From: CAVQZA01 sp963724805
Lineage (GTDB): Bacteria; Actinomycetota; Thermoleophilia; Gaiellales; Gaiellaceae
Length of the DNA: 64,000 nucleotides
Assembly: GCA_963724805.1 (NCBI GenBank)
Contig: CAVRWA010000012.1
Span: 372,001 to 436,000, forward strand
Direction of reading: 5' to 3'
Shown: in pieces, positions 41,101 to 48,497 of the stretch
Layout of the letters: every line of letters starts with the position of its first letter
How positions within the stretch are numbered: the first letter of the stretch is position 1
Position numbers and translations under genes: made by a program
Notes under the pieces: generated by a model
The model's database searches: none
The model's input: only the letters and a program-made list of their open reading frames with translations
Told to the model about the DNA's origin: nothing

Positions 41101-41571
41101 CTACATCTCTCCCGTGAGCCACGGATCGGGGCCGGGGTCGCCGCCGACGCCCGCGACCGCGAGCCGTCCGAGGTAGTGGTCCCAGCCGTGCCCGTGCGAC
41201 TCGGCCGAAGCGGGGCTCGGCAGATCGCGGTGCGTGAAGCGCAGTGCGGTCTCGCCCCCGCTCGGGACCAGCTCGATCTCGACGGTCGAGGCGCCCGGCG
41301 GCACGCTGGCCGCGCCGTCCTCGCCCGGCTCCCAGCCCCAGGTGTAGACGAGCCGGTGCGGCGGGTCGAGCTCGACGAACTCGCCGGCCGCCGTGTGACC
41401 AGGGATCACCTCGACGCGGTACTCCCCGCCGGGACGCGCGTCGAACGAGGCGGACATCCCCATCCAGAGCACCGCCTTGTCGGGGTCGACGAGGAACTCC
41501 CAGACGGTCTCCGGGCTGGCGTCGATCACGAGCTCGCGCTCGATCGTGACGCTCTCAGTCGTGCTTTCCAT
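41101..41571 (-). CDS. SRPBCC/AHSA1-domain protein
   Basis: 156 residues. Typical Aha1-like ligand-binding fold: IERELVIDASPETVWEFLVD, GGEYRVEVIPGHTAAGEFVE, RLVYTWGWEPGED and HGWDHYLGRLAV. Usually co-encoded with ArsR regulators and VOC proteins, as here. Function uncertain. Its ATG lies within arsR (17 nt overlap). Confidence 0.9.
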   Translation of the reverse strand: MESTTESVTIERELVIDASPETVWEFLVDPDKAVLWMGMSASFDARPGGEYRVEVIPGHTAAGEFVELDPPHRLVYTWGWEPGEDGAASVPPGASTVEIELVPSGGETALRFTHRDLPSPASAESHGHGWDHYLGRLAVAGVGGDPGPDPWLTGEM

Positions 41572-41884
41572 GCTGCTCCCTCTCCTCTCGTTCGGCCTCA
41601 CGCTTGAGTGCCTCGAGCCGGTCGCCCCAGAACTCCTCCAGGAACGCCTTCAGCTCAGCGATCCCCTCCGGGCGCGCCCGGTAGAGGCGCCTGGCACCGT
41701 TGCGTCGCTCGCTCACGAGCCCCGCCCCCTTCAGGACGTTGAGATGCTGCGAGACCGCCGGTCGCGACACGTCGAAATGCGAGGCGATCTCGCCTGCCGA
41801 GAGCTCTGCGTCCCACACGAGCCGCAGGATCTGACGCCGATGAGGCTCGGCGATCGCTCTCAGCGCAACCTCCACGCGGATCAT
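41555..41884 (-). CDS. ArsR-family transcriptional regulator
   Basis: 109 residues with a winged helix: EPHRRQILRLVWDAELSAGE, HFDVSRPAVSQHLNVLKGAG and RRLYRARPEG. No ArsR metal Cys motif (CxC) is present, so it is probably a non-metal sensor of the type paired with SRPBCC proteins. A palindrome overlapping the promoter suggests autorepression. If transcription starts at about 41876, a leaderless GTG at 41875 could be the true start instead of ATG 41884. Confidence 0.9.
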   Translation of the reverse strand: MIRVEVALRAIAEPHRRQILRLVWDAELSAGEIASHFDVSRPAVSQHLNVLKGAGLVSERRNGARRLYRARPEGIAELKAFLEEFWGDRLEALKREAEREEREQHGKHD

Positions 41885-41911
41885 GTAAGCAGTTGCTTAC
41901 GTAAGTGTCAA
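41883..41911 (-). promoter_or_regulatory. arsR promoter with overlapping palindromic operator
   Basis: On the minus strand TTGACA (41911-41906), 17-bp spacer, TTACAT (41888-41883). GTAAGCA GT TGCTTAC (41885-41900), a perfect 7+2+7 palindrome, covers the spacer end and the -10, the position expected for an ArsR repressor site. The -35 overlaps the last codons of the upstream kinase gene. Confidence 0.7.
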
Positions 41912-42453
41912 CTTAAATCGCCGGAGGAGCCGTCGACGACCAGATCGGCGAAGCGCCACGGCTCCTGCGCGGCGAGATACCGCTCCTCCTCGGGCATCCA
42001 CTCGTCGAGCCAGCGCCCGCGGGCACTTTCGCCGTCCCGTTCGAGTCCGCGCGCGAGCCGGACGGCGTGCGGCGCCTCGACCCAGATCCGGAAGTCGTAG
42101 AGCCCGCGCAGCTCCTCGCGGGTCGAGTAGTTCCCGTCGACCACCACCACGCCTCGGGCGGAGACGCTGCGCCACTCGGCCATCGAGTCGGCGCCCCAGT
42201 CGTAGCGCTGGTACCGCGCCGCCTCGCCGCGGGAGAGCGGAAGCAGCACCTGGTCGCGGAGCCGGCGCCACTCGAAGTTGCCCCCGATGTCGGGGTCGCC
42301 GGGCGCGAGCCGGGTCGCGGAGGGCCGGTAGAAGTCGTCGAACTCGACCACCGTCGCGTCGCGGAGGCACGCGACGAGCGCCCGCGCGAAGGTGCTCTTG
42401 CCCGCGCCGCCGCGCCCGTCGATCCCGACGAGCACGGCGCGGTCGGAGCTCAT
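41908..42453 (-). CDS. Uridine kinase-like P-loop kinase
   Basis: 181 residues. Walker A GIDGRGGAGKSTFA, then VVEFDDFYRPS and VVVVDGNYSTREEL, matching uridine kinase/phosphoribulokinase-like small kinases. Probably phosphorylates a nucleoside or sugar. ATG 42453 with GAGGGA upstream; the open frame extends further but reads through the palindromic element and into tRNA-Arg. Confidence 0.85.
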   Translation of the reverse strand: MSSDRAVLVGIDGRGGAGKSTFARALVACLRDATVVEFDDFYRPSATRLAPGDPDIGGNFEWRRLRDQVLLPLSRGEAARYQRYDWGADSMAEWRSVSARGVVVVDGNYSTREELRGLYDFRIWVEAPHAVRLARGLERDGESARGRWLDEWMPEEERYLAAQEPWRFADLVVDGSSGDLS

Positions 42454-42607
42454 GCGTCCCTCGAGCTCCAGCACGAGCCCCGAGCTCACAAGGCGGAGGC
42501 AATCATCAGGGTCAGTGCGTGGCGGCGCACGCTTTGCATCGTAGTGGCGACGCCGCGCCCGACCCGCGCGGGCGCGGCCAACAAGCGCCGGGACGAGAGA
42601 AGGGCGA

Positions 42608-42658
42608 CGCCGGAAAGTCGTCATGGCTTCGGCGCAGCCGAAGCCGGACTTTCCGGCG
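42608..42658 (-). repeat. 51-bp palindromic element, copy A, 3 nt after tRNA-Arg(TCG)
   Basis: Outer arms CGCCGGAAAGTC and GACTTTCCGGCG (12 bp, perfect) enclose an inner GGCTTCGGC/GCCGAAGCC stem (9 bp) with a TGC loop and an ATGAC bulge. Read in the tRNA's direction it starts three bases after the discriminator base. A near-identical copy follows tRNA-Gly at 49166. No T-run after it. Confidence 0.85.
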
Positions 42659-42661
42659 AGA

Positions 42662-42734
42662 CGGCCCCGGGAGGAGTCGAACCTCCGCACGCGGATTCGA
42701 AGTCCGCCGCTCTGATCCGCTGAGCTACGGGGCC
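42662..42734 (-). tRNA. tRNA-Arg (anticodon TCG)
   Basis: 73 nt; acceptor GGCCCCG/CGGGGCC, discriminator G, anticodon stem GCGGA/TCCGC with loop CTTCGAA (anticodon TCG), T-arm GGAGGTTCGACTCCTCC. A CATACT hexamer (42744-42749) 9 nt upstream is a possible -10. Confidence 0.97.
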
Positions 42735-42764
42735 TGAGCCCTGAGTATGCCCGGCCCGGTCGGT

Positions 42765-43217
42765 TCAGCGGGTGACGGCTCGCCCGCTCAGCTCCGTGAG
42801 GCGGATCCGGAACGAGACGACGCCCTCACCGAGCGGGCGCGGAGCCTCCGTCGTCGCCGCACGCGCGAAACGGTCTCGCAACAGCGCGAGCGCCGTCTCG
42901 ATGTCGCCGCCGCCGAGCTCCTCGAAGCCGCCCTGCGCGATCACGCTGCGCCAGCTCCCGCGACCGTCCGTGTCGTACTCGTCGACCTCGACGCACACGC
43001 TGGGGTTCTCGCGCATCATCGTCATCTTCTGGCCCTCTGAGGTCACCGAGTAGATGCACTCGCCGTCGTAGACGTAGATCACCGGGACGACATAGGTGAG
43101 CCCGTCGACGTGACACCCGAGGCGGGCGATGCGCTGCTCGAGGAGGAACGTGTCGATCTCCTCGCGCGAGAGCTCTTGAATCGCACCGCGATCGGGAGCG
43201 TGCCGGTCCGACGTCAT
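42765..43217 (-). CDS. Pyridoxamine 5'-phosphate oxidase-family FMN protein
   Basis: 150 residues. LGCHVDGLTYVVPVIYVYDG, YSVTSEGQKMTMMRENPSVC and WRSVIAQGGFEELG match the split-barrel FMN-binding group that includes 5-nitroimidazole reductase-like proteins. Probably a small flavin reductase; substrate unknown. Monocistronic, starting at ATG 43217. Confidence 0.85.
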   Translation of the reverse strand: MTSDRHAPDRGAIQELSREEIDTFLLEQRIARLGCHVDGLTYVVPVIYVYDGECIYSVTSEGQKMTMMRENPSVCVEVDEYDTDGRGSWRSVIAQGGFEELGGGDIETALALLRDRFARAATTEAPRPLGEGVVSFRIRLTELSGRAVTR

Positions 43218-43326
43218 CGGCGCCAACCTACCGCACGGTCTGGTAGAAGTTCGCAGCCCTCCGGATGACCTGCGGCTCTCTCACCTCGCGAGTGATCGCC
43301 CGCACGCGACGACGAGGTTCTCGCGC

Positions 43327-44841
43327 GTGAAGCGTGCCCTTCTCGTCGCGGTGCTCTCACTCGCGGCAGCGATCGCGTTCCTGGCCCGCCACGAGCTGGG
43401 CGAGGCCGCCTCCGCCGGTGCGCCCTGGACGGCGCCGGCTCCGGCGGCCGCCGCCGGAATCCACAAGATCAAGCACGTGGTCGTGATCATGCAGGAGAAC
43501 CGGTCGTTCGACTCCTACTTCGGCACCTATCCGGGAGCGGACGGGATCCCGATGCGAAACGGCGTGCCGAGCGCCTGCGTGCCAGACCCTGCCACGGCCG
43601 GCTGCGTCAGGCCGTATCACGACGCTGCCGACCGGAACGCCGGCGGGCCGCACGACACGCTCGACGCTCGCAAGGACGTCGCGGGCGGGCGGATGGACGG
43701 CTTCATCGCTCAGGCACGCGACGGCCGCAGGCGCGTGTGCCGGAGCAACCCGGACAACCCGGCCTGCTCGCAGAGCCCCGCCGAGCCCGACGTGATGGGC
43801 TTCCACGACTGGCGCGAGATTCCGAACTACTGGCGGTACGCGAGCGACTTCGTGCTCCAGGACCACATGTTCGAGTCGGACGCCTCCTGGAGCCTCCCCT
43901 CGCACCTGTTCATGGTCTCGGCCTGGTCCGCGAGATGTTCGCAAGAGGGGAACCCAATGAGCTGTCGCGCTGCGATCCAGGACCCCGGCTCGCCGCCCGG
44001 CGAGCCTCAGAACACGACCGGCGCGGTCCCCCACTACGACTGGACCGACCTGACGTACCTCCTGCACCGGGCTCGCCTGAGCTGGCGCTACTACGTGCTC
44101 AAGGGCTCGCAACCCGACTGCGCCGACGACGAGATGCTCTGCAAGGCGGTGCCGCAGAACGCGAAGACACCTGGAATCTGGAACCCGCTGCCGTGGTTCA
44201 CCGACGTGAAGCAGGATCAGCAGCTCGCCGACATCGCGCCGCTCGACTCGTTCCTGAAGGCGGCGAAGCGAGGCACGCTCCCGTCGGTCTCGTGGATCAC
44301 CCCGAGCCAGGCCGTGAGCGACCACCCGCCCGCTCTCGTGAGCAAGGGGCAGGCGTACGTCACCGGGCTCCTGAACGCGATCATGCGCAGCCCCGACTGG
44401 AGCTCGACAGCGATCTTCCTCGCGTGGGACGACTGGGGCGGCTTCTACGACCACGTCGTTCCGCCGCGCGTCGATTCCCAGGGATACGGGCTTCGGGTGC
44501 CGTCGCTCGTGATCAGCCCGTATGCGCGCCGCGGCTTCGTCGACCATCAGGTCCTGAGCTTCGACGCCTATCTCGAGTTCATCGAGGACGACTTCCTCGG
44601 CGGCACTCGCCTCGATCCGCTCACCGACGGCCGGCCCGACTCACGCCCGACGGTGCGCGAGAACGCGAAGATCCTCGGCAACCTCGTCCGGGACTTCGAC
44701 TTCTCGCAGAAGCCGCGGCCACCTCTGCTCCTTTCGCCGCACCCCCTCCCCTCCCCGATCGCTGCGCTTCCGTGGCTGAAGGGCCTTCTCCTCGCCGGGC
44801 AGGCCCGACACCCGGCGGCGCACACGGCTGCCCACGCCTAG
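43327..44841 (+). CDS. Secreted phospholipase C/acid phosphatase family phosphoesterase
   Basis: 504 residues (PF04185 type). Signal-like N-terminus (LLVAVLSLAAAIAFLA), then IKHVVVIMQENRSFDSYFGT, the family's ENRSFD metal/nucleophile motif, VLQDHMFESDASWSLPSHLF, WITPSQAVSDHPP, IFLAWDDWGGFYDHV and a Pro-rich tail. It should release phosphate or head groups outside the cell. Start GTG 43327. Followed on the same strand by tRNA-His and a PhoX-like phosphatase, suggesting a phosphate-scavenging locus. Confidence 0.92.
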   Translation: MKRALLVAVLSLAAAIAFLARHELGEAASAGAPWTAPAPAAAAGIHKIKHVVVIMQENRSFDSYFGTYPGADGIPMRNGVPSACVPDPATAGCVRPYHDAADRNAGGPHDTLDARKDVAGGRMDGFIAQARDGRRRVCRSNPDNPACSQSPAEPDVMGFHDWREIPNYWRYASDFVLQDHMFESDASWSLPSHLFMVSAWSARCSQEGNPMSCRAAIQDPGSPPGEPQNTTGAVPHYDWTDLTYLLHRARLSWRYYVLKGSQPDCADDEMLCKAVPQNAKTPGIWNPLPWFTDVKQDQQLADIAPLDSFLKAAKRGTLPSVSWITPSQAVSDHPPALVSKGQAYVTGLLNAIMRSPDWSSTAIFLAWDDWGGFYDHVVPPRVDSQGYGLRVPSLVISPYARRGFVDHQVLSFDAYLEFIEDDFLGGTRLDPLTDGRPDSRPTVRENAKILGNLVRDFDFSQKPRPPLLLSPHPLPSPIAALPWLKGLLLAGQARHPAAHTAAHA

Positions 44842-44912
44842 CCGATCTGCGGAGACCCGGTACGGAGCGGCCTTCGGCCGCGCGTCCGGCTCGCTATCCT
44901 GTCCCCGCTCAC

Positions 44913-44986
44913 GGTGGCGGTAGCTCAGTTGGTAGAGCCCCCGGTTGTGGTCCGGGTGGTCGCGGGTTCGAATCCCGTCCGCCACC
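44913..44986 (+). tRNA. tRNA-His (anticodon GTG)
   Basis: Encodes the His-specific G-1 (44913) opposite discriminator C73; acceptor GTGGCGG/CCGCCAC, anticodon loop TTGTGGT (GTG). A TATCCT hexamer (44895-44900) 12 nt upstream may be its -10. Confidence 0.97.
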
Positions 44987-45030
44987 CTTCACCGGCCCGG
45001 TACCAGAGGGTCACCCATCTGAAACCAAGG
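44987..45030 (+). promoter_or_regulatory. PHO-box-like 11-nt direct repeats
   Basis: Four consecutive 11-nt units start CTTCACC, CGGTACC, GGTCACC and TGAAACC. The first and third match the streptomycete PhoP unit GTTCACC at 6 of 7 positions, the others at their ACC ends. They lie between tRNA-His and the PhoX gene. Confidence 0.45.
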
Positions 45031-45079
45031 TCCGCCGTAGCCTCGACTGCGAGAGCCGCCGGCATTGGGTCGGCGGACC
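45029..45079 (+). promoter_or_regulatory. 9-bp inverted repeat in the PhoX leader
   Basis: GGTCCGCCG (45029-45037) and CGGCGGACC (45071-45079) are perfect complements 33 nt apart, ending just before the AGGGGGA ribosome site. A leader hairpin or regulator site; function unknown. Confidence 0.4.
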
Positions 45080-45095
45080 AGCGATAGGGGGAACC

Positions 45096-46769
45096 GTGAG
45101 AGGAAAGGCCATTCTGGGCGTGGCGGCCGTCGCCGGCGCCGCGATCTTCGCAGCGACGGTCGGGGCGTCGCTGCTCGGCGTCTCGGACCTGACGACAGTG
45201 CCTGCCGCCGCACCGAAGGCGGCAGGGTACGCACCGGCTTCACAGCTGTCGACGGAGCTTCGCCAGACGCTCGTCGCACAGGGGTCGATGCCACTCGAGA
45301 ACCCGCAAGGAATCGTCGGTTGGTACGGCTACGAGAACGACGCGCCGAGCCCGACCGACGCCTCGCTGCCACAGTTCGTTCCCGCAGCGGGCAGCACGAC
45401 GGAGGCGCAGAAGACCGAGCCCGACAAGAACGTGTACCTCGTCCTGAAGAACCAGCACGGAGCCGATCCGCACTACGACTACGGCACCCACTTCCTCTTC
45501 CAGGGGCACGAGGGAGGCGTGACGGTCGCGGGCACGACCGTCAAGCAGGGGTACATCACGCGAGTGAACCTCGATGCCGACTCTGCGCATCGCGTCACGC
45601 TGATGGCGACCAAGGACGTGAAGGGTGATCCGATCCAGACGATCGACGGCATCACCTGGGACCCCGTTGCACAGCGGCTCCTCCTCACTACCGAGAACGC
45701 GTCGGCGCCCACGTACGCGGCCACGCTTGGTTTACCGTCGCAGGTCGAGGACGTCTCGGGCGCGCTCGGGCGCGGCGGCTATGAGGGAGTCCAGAACGAC
45801 TCCGACGGGAACCTCTGGATCGTCGAGGACATCGGCGGCTCCAACAAGCCGGGCACGACTGCGAGGCGGCCGAACAGCTTCGTGTACCGCTACGTCCCGT
45901 CCAGACCGGGCGACCTGCACAACGGGAAGCTCCAGGTGCTCCAGGTGCTCAACCAGGCCGGCGCACCGGTCACGTTCGAGTCGCAGGAGGCGGTCAACGC
46001 GCCCGACCAGGTCGCGCTGCGCACCTACGGCCTGAGCTTCAACACGAAGTGGATCACGATCCACGACACGGGAGTCGACGGCACCGCGCCGTTCAACGCG
46101 AACACGCTCGCCAAGGCGTCGCACGGGACGCCGTTCAAGCGGCCGGAGAACGGTCAGTTCCGCCCGGGCTCGAAGTTCGGCGAGTTCTACTTCGACGAGA
46201 CCGGCGACACAAACGCGACGAGTCCCGAGAACGGCAACACGGTCACGGGTGCCGGCGGTGCAGGCGGCTGGGCGTCGATCTTCAAGCTCACCCAGCACAG
46301 CGGATCCTCGAGCACCGGCAAGCTGTCGCTCCTCTACGAGGGGAACGAGTCGGCGGCGGGGCTCGACAACGTGACGTTCCTCTCGCGGAACCTGATCACG
46401 TTCGGCGAGGACGCGGGCGACACGCTGCACACGCAACGCAACGGTCTCGACTCCGCCTTCGTGTTCGATGTCCGGAAGGACTACTCGGGCGGCGCCCAGC
46501 CGATCCGGTGGCTCGCCGAGGGTCGAGACGCCTCCGCCACGCTCGACTCCGCCAACGGCGGCTTCGGCAAGAACGACGGCGACAACGAGACCACCGGCGT
46601 CCACGTCTCCGACGGGGACCCGAGCGAGAACGGCATCCTCGGCGCGAAGTCGCCGAGCCTCAGCGCCTCGAGCTCGAAATGGCGCTGGTTCTACACCCAG
46701 CAGCACGGCGACAACTTCACCTGGGAAGTGACGCTCGTGCGGCCGGGCCACGACCACGACGACGACTGA
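45096..46769 (+). CDS. PhoX/DUF839-family secreted phosphatase-like protein
   Basis: 557 residues. N-terminal signal/anchor (AILGVAAVAGAAIFAATVGA), then a beta-propeller type DUF839 pattern: KQGYITRVNLDADSAHRVTL, IDGITWDPVAQRLLLTTEN, YEGVQNDSDGNLWIVEDIGG, KFGEFYFDETGDTNA and NLITFGEDAGDTLH. PhoX enzymes are Ca/Fe phosphatases; activity here is inferred from family. C-terminus GHDHDDD is acidic. GTG 45096 has AGGGGGA 4 nt upstream; the frame is open much further upstream but there it overlaps the phosphoesterase and tRNA-His. Confidence 0.88.
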   Translation: MRGKAILGVAAVAGAAIFAATVGASLLGVSDLTTVPAAAPKAAGYAPASQLSTELRQTLVAQGSMPLENPQGIVGWYGYENDAPSPTDASLPQFVPAAGSTTEAQKTEPDKNVYLVLKNQHGADPHYDYGTHFLFQGHEGGVTVAGTTVKQGYITRVNLDADSAHRVTLMATKDVKGDPIQTIDGITWDPVAQRLLLTTENASAPTYAATLGLPSQVEDVSGALGRGGYEGVQNDSDGNLWIVEDIGGSNKPGTTARRPNSFVYRYVPSRPGDLHNGKLQVLQVLNQAGAPVTFESQEAVNAPDQVALRTYGLSFNTKWITIHDTGVDGTAPFNANTLAKASHGTPFKRPENGQFRPGSKFGEFYFDETGDTNATSPENGNTVTGAGGAGGWASIFKLTQHSGSSSTGKLSLLYEGNESAAGLDNVTFLSRNLITFGEDAGDTLHTQRNGLDSAFVFDVRKDYSGGAQPIRWLAEGRDASATLDSANGGFGKNDGDNETTGVHVSDGDPSENGILGAKSPSLSASSSKWRWFYTQQHGDNFTWEVTLVRPGHDHDDD

Positions 46770-46793
46770 CCGCGCACGGGCCAACCGAACGAA

Positions 46794-46819
46794 GAGGGCC
46801 CGGCTCCGGCCGGGCCCTC
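46794..46819. terminator. Hairpin terminator after the PhoX gene
   Basis: GAGGGCCCGGC (46794-46804) and GCCGGGCCCTC (46809-46819) form a perfect 11-bp stem with a TCCG tetraloop, between the convergent PhoX and TIR genes. No T-run. Confidence 0.75.
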
Positions 46820-46846
46820 AACCGTCGCTCGATGGTTCAGGAAGCC

Positions 46847-47725
46847 CTAGCCGCCGATTCGCTGGAACGTGACCTGCTCGCCGGCGTTGGTGACTCCGAC
46901 GATCCGCTGCGGACCGCATTCGGAAACCTGCACCAACGCGACGTAGGGAACGGTGAGAAGGCCGTTGCTCTGCATCCCCTGAAGACCGATCTGGTTCATG
47001 ATGGGGTTTGCCTGCCACTGCCCTTCCAGGGCGCTCGTCATTCCCATCGGGTCGATCAGCTGGCCCTGGAACAAGCCGTTGGGCAAGAGTTGCAGACGCG
47101 CTTGCGCGACGAGGCCCGGCTGGAACGGCGATTGAATCTGCACCTGCCAAGCGCCGGGCAGGACCTGGATCAGGGAGGCCGGTTCCGGCGGGGCGGCCGG
47201 TTCCGGAAACGCACTGAAGCCGGGCTCGTCCGGGGGAGCGGCCGGCTCGGCCCAGTCGGACACACCGTTCGACTCGGGCTTCACGCCCGTGATGCCCCAG
47301 AGCAGCCGCTCTATGCCTTCCTGCCTCAGACCGGCGTGCAGGTCGACCCACGTGCGCGTGGACAGGAACATCGGCAGCCTGGGTGCCGCGTCACATCCGG
47401 GCAACAGCACGGGGATCACCGAGCGCCTCTCGCGCACGGCGAACTGGAGCGCGGCCTCGGCCTCCTCGTCCTCCCACGGGCCGATCCCGCTCGGCCCGAC
47501 CAGGACGGCGACGCACTTCGAGCCCCGGATGCCCTCCTCGATCAGGTCCTGCCACGACTGGCCCGGCGGCAGTTCGTCCTCGTCGAACCAGACGCTCAAC
47601 CGGGCGGCGACGAGCCGTTGCTTCAGCTTGCGGACGAGAGGCCGGTCCGGGCTGTGGTAGCTCAGAAAGACGTCGAAACGATGAGCTCCCGAACCACCTG
47701 ACGATTCAGAACGAAGTCCCGACAT
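46847..47725 (-). CDS. TIR-domain protein with C-terminal beta-rich domain
   Basis: 292 residues from ATG 47725. TIR domain about 14-145: HRFDVFLSYHSPDRPLV, SVWFDEDELPPGQSW, a Glu-containing helix DLIEEGIRGS (candidate NADase Glu) and VIPVLLPG. A Pro/Ala linker (EPAAPPDEPG, EPAAPPEPA) leads to a ~105-residue C-terminal domain rich in beta strands (GAWQVQIQSPFQPGLVAQAR, LEGQWQANPIMNQIGLQGMQ) that I do not recognise; it has a lipocalin-like look. No signal peptide. Neighbour of tRNA-Arg(TCT). Bacterial TIRs often deplete NAD in phage defence; that role is a possibility, not shown. Confidence 0.8.
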   Translation of the reverse strand: MSGLRSESSGGSGAHRFDVFLSYHSPDRPLVRKLKQRLVAARLSVWFDEDELPPGQSWQDLIEEGIRGSKCVAVLVGPSGIGPWEDEEAEAALQFAVRERRSVIPVLLPGCDAAPRLPMFLSTRTWVDLHAGLRQEGIERLLWGITGVKPESNGVSDWAEPAAPPDEPGFSAFPEPAAPPEPASLIQVLPGAWQVQIQSPFQPGLVAQARLQLLPNGLFQGQLIDPMGMTSALEGQWQANPIMNQIGLQGMQSNGLLTVPYVALVQVSECGPQRIVGVTNAGEQVTFQRIGG

Positions 47726-47824
47726 AGCGTGGGGCCTACCCGAGTGGTCAGATCGAAACTGGCGGCGGACCGACGTCGCGTCAGTGCCGGCGGAGCATAC
47801 CACCGGTCAACTCCGCTCTTGAGG

Positions 47825-47897
47825 TGCGCCCGGGAGGATTCGAACCTCCGACCAACGGCTTAGAAGGCCGTCGCTCTGTCCACTGAGCTACGGGCGC
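47825..47897 (-). tRNA. tRNA-Arg (anticodon TCT)
   Basis: 73 nt; acceptor GCGCCCG/CGGGCGC, discriminator A, anticodon stem ACGGC/GCCGT with loop CTTCTAA (TCT). TACCCT (47908-47913) lies 10 nt upstream as a possible -10. A truncated copy of its 5' half is found upstream. Confidence 0.97.
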
Positions 47898-47959
47898 GCA
47901 AGAGCGAAGGGTACAAGCGCTCTACTCCGGGGAACGTGCGCCAGCTCTCTCCCCTGCGA

Positions 47960-48003
47960 AACGGCTTAGAAGGCCGTCGCTCTGTCCACTGAGCTACGGG
48001 CGC
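47960..48003 (-). pseudogene. Truncated tRNA-Arg copy (5' half only)
   Basis: Positions 47960-48005 repeat 47854-47899 base for base (46 nt): the 5' acceptor strand, D-arm and complete anticodon arm of tRNA-Arg(TCT). The variable loop, T-arm and 3' acceptor strand are missing. The upstream GCGAAGGGTACAAG, containing the TACCCT -10, is also duplicated (47905-47918 and 48010-48023), so the copy may be transcribed. Confidence 0.85.
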
Positions 48004-48041
48004 GCCAAGGCGAAGGGTACAAGTGCGCTAGCGTGCCGCAC

Positions 48042-48497
48042 ATGACCACAGCCACGCTGCATACCAACCACGGCTCGATCACGCTCGAGCTCTATCCCGA
48101 CGACGCGCCGAAGACCGTCGAGAACTTCGTCACCCTCGCGACCGACGGGTTCTACGACGGTGTGATCTTCCACCGGGTGATCCCCGACTTCATGATCCAG
48201 GGCGGCGACCCGACCGGCACCGGCCGCGGCGGCCCGGGTTACCAGTTCGAGGACGAGTTCAACGACCACAAGGTCGTGCGCGGTGCGCTCGCGATGGCGA
48301 ACGGAGGCCCGAACACGAACGGTAGCCAGTTCTTCATAGTCACTGCGGACGCCGCCTCCTGGCTCGACGGCAAGCACACCGTGTTCGGCAAGGTCACCGA
48401 CGGGATGGACGTCGTCGATGCGATCTCGCAGGTGCCTCGCGACGGGATGGACCGCCCCGAAGAAGAGGTGACGATCGAGCGGGTCGAGCTGGGCTGA
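48042..48497 (+). CDS. Peptidyl-prolyl cis-trans isomerase, cyclophilin type
   Basis: 151 residues of a single cyclophilin domain: FHRVIPDFMIQGGDPTGTGR, YQFEDEFNDHKVVRGALAMA, GSQFFIVTADAASWLDGKHT and VFGKV. Cytosolic; catalyses proline isomerisation. ATG 48042 has no good ribosome site. The stop overlaps the next gene's CTG. Confidence 0.95.
   Translation: MTTATLHTNHGSITLELYPDDAPKTVENFVTLATDGFYDGVIFHRVIPDFMIQGGDPTGTGRGGPGYQFEDEFNDHKVVRGALAMANGGPNTNGSQFFIVTADAASWLDGKHTVFGKVTDGMDVVDAISQVPRDGMDRPEEEVTIERVELG

Noticed and set aside
43249..43285. PHO-box repeats upstream of the phospholipase C-like gene
   Set aside because: GTTCGCA, GATGACC and TCTCACC strings occur at 15-nt, not 11-nt, spacing and match the unit poorly.
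43737..45095. In-frame extension of the PhoX gene upstream through tRNA-His and into the phosphoesterase
   Set aside because: The extension has no domain and contains the tRNA; a GTG with a good ribosome site and signal peptide marks the real start at 45096.
47726..48041. Prophage or integrative element attached at tRNA-Arg(TCT)
   Set aside because: No integrase, excisionase or 3'-half tRNA duplication is present; only a 5'-half copy within 200 bp, so no element can be delimited.
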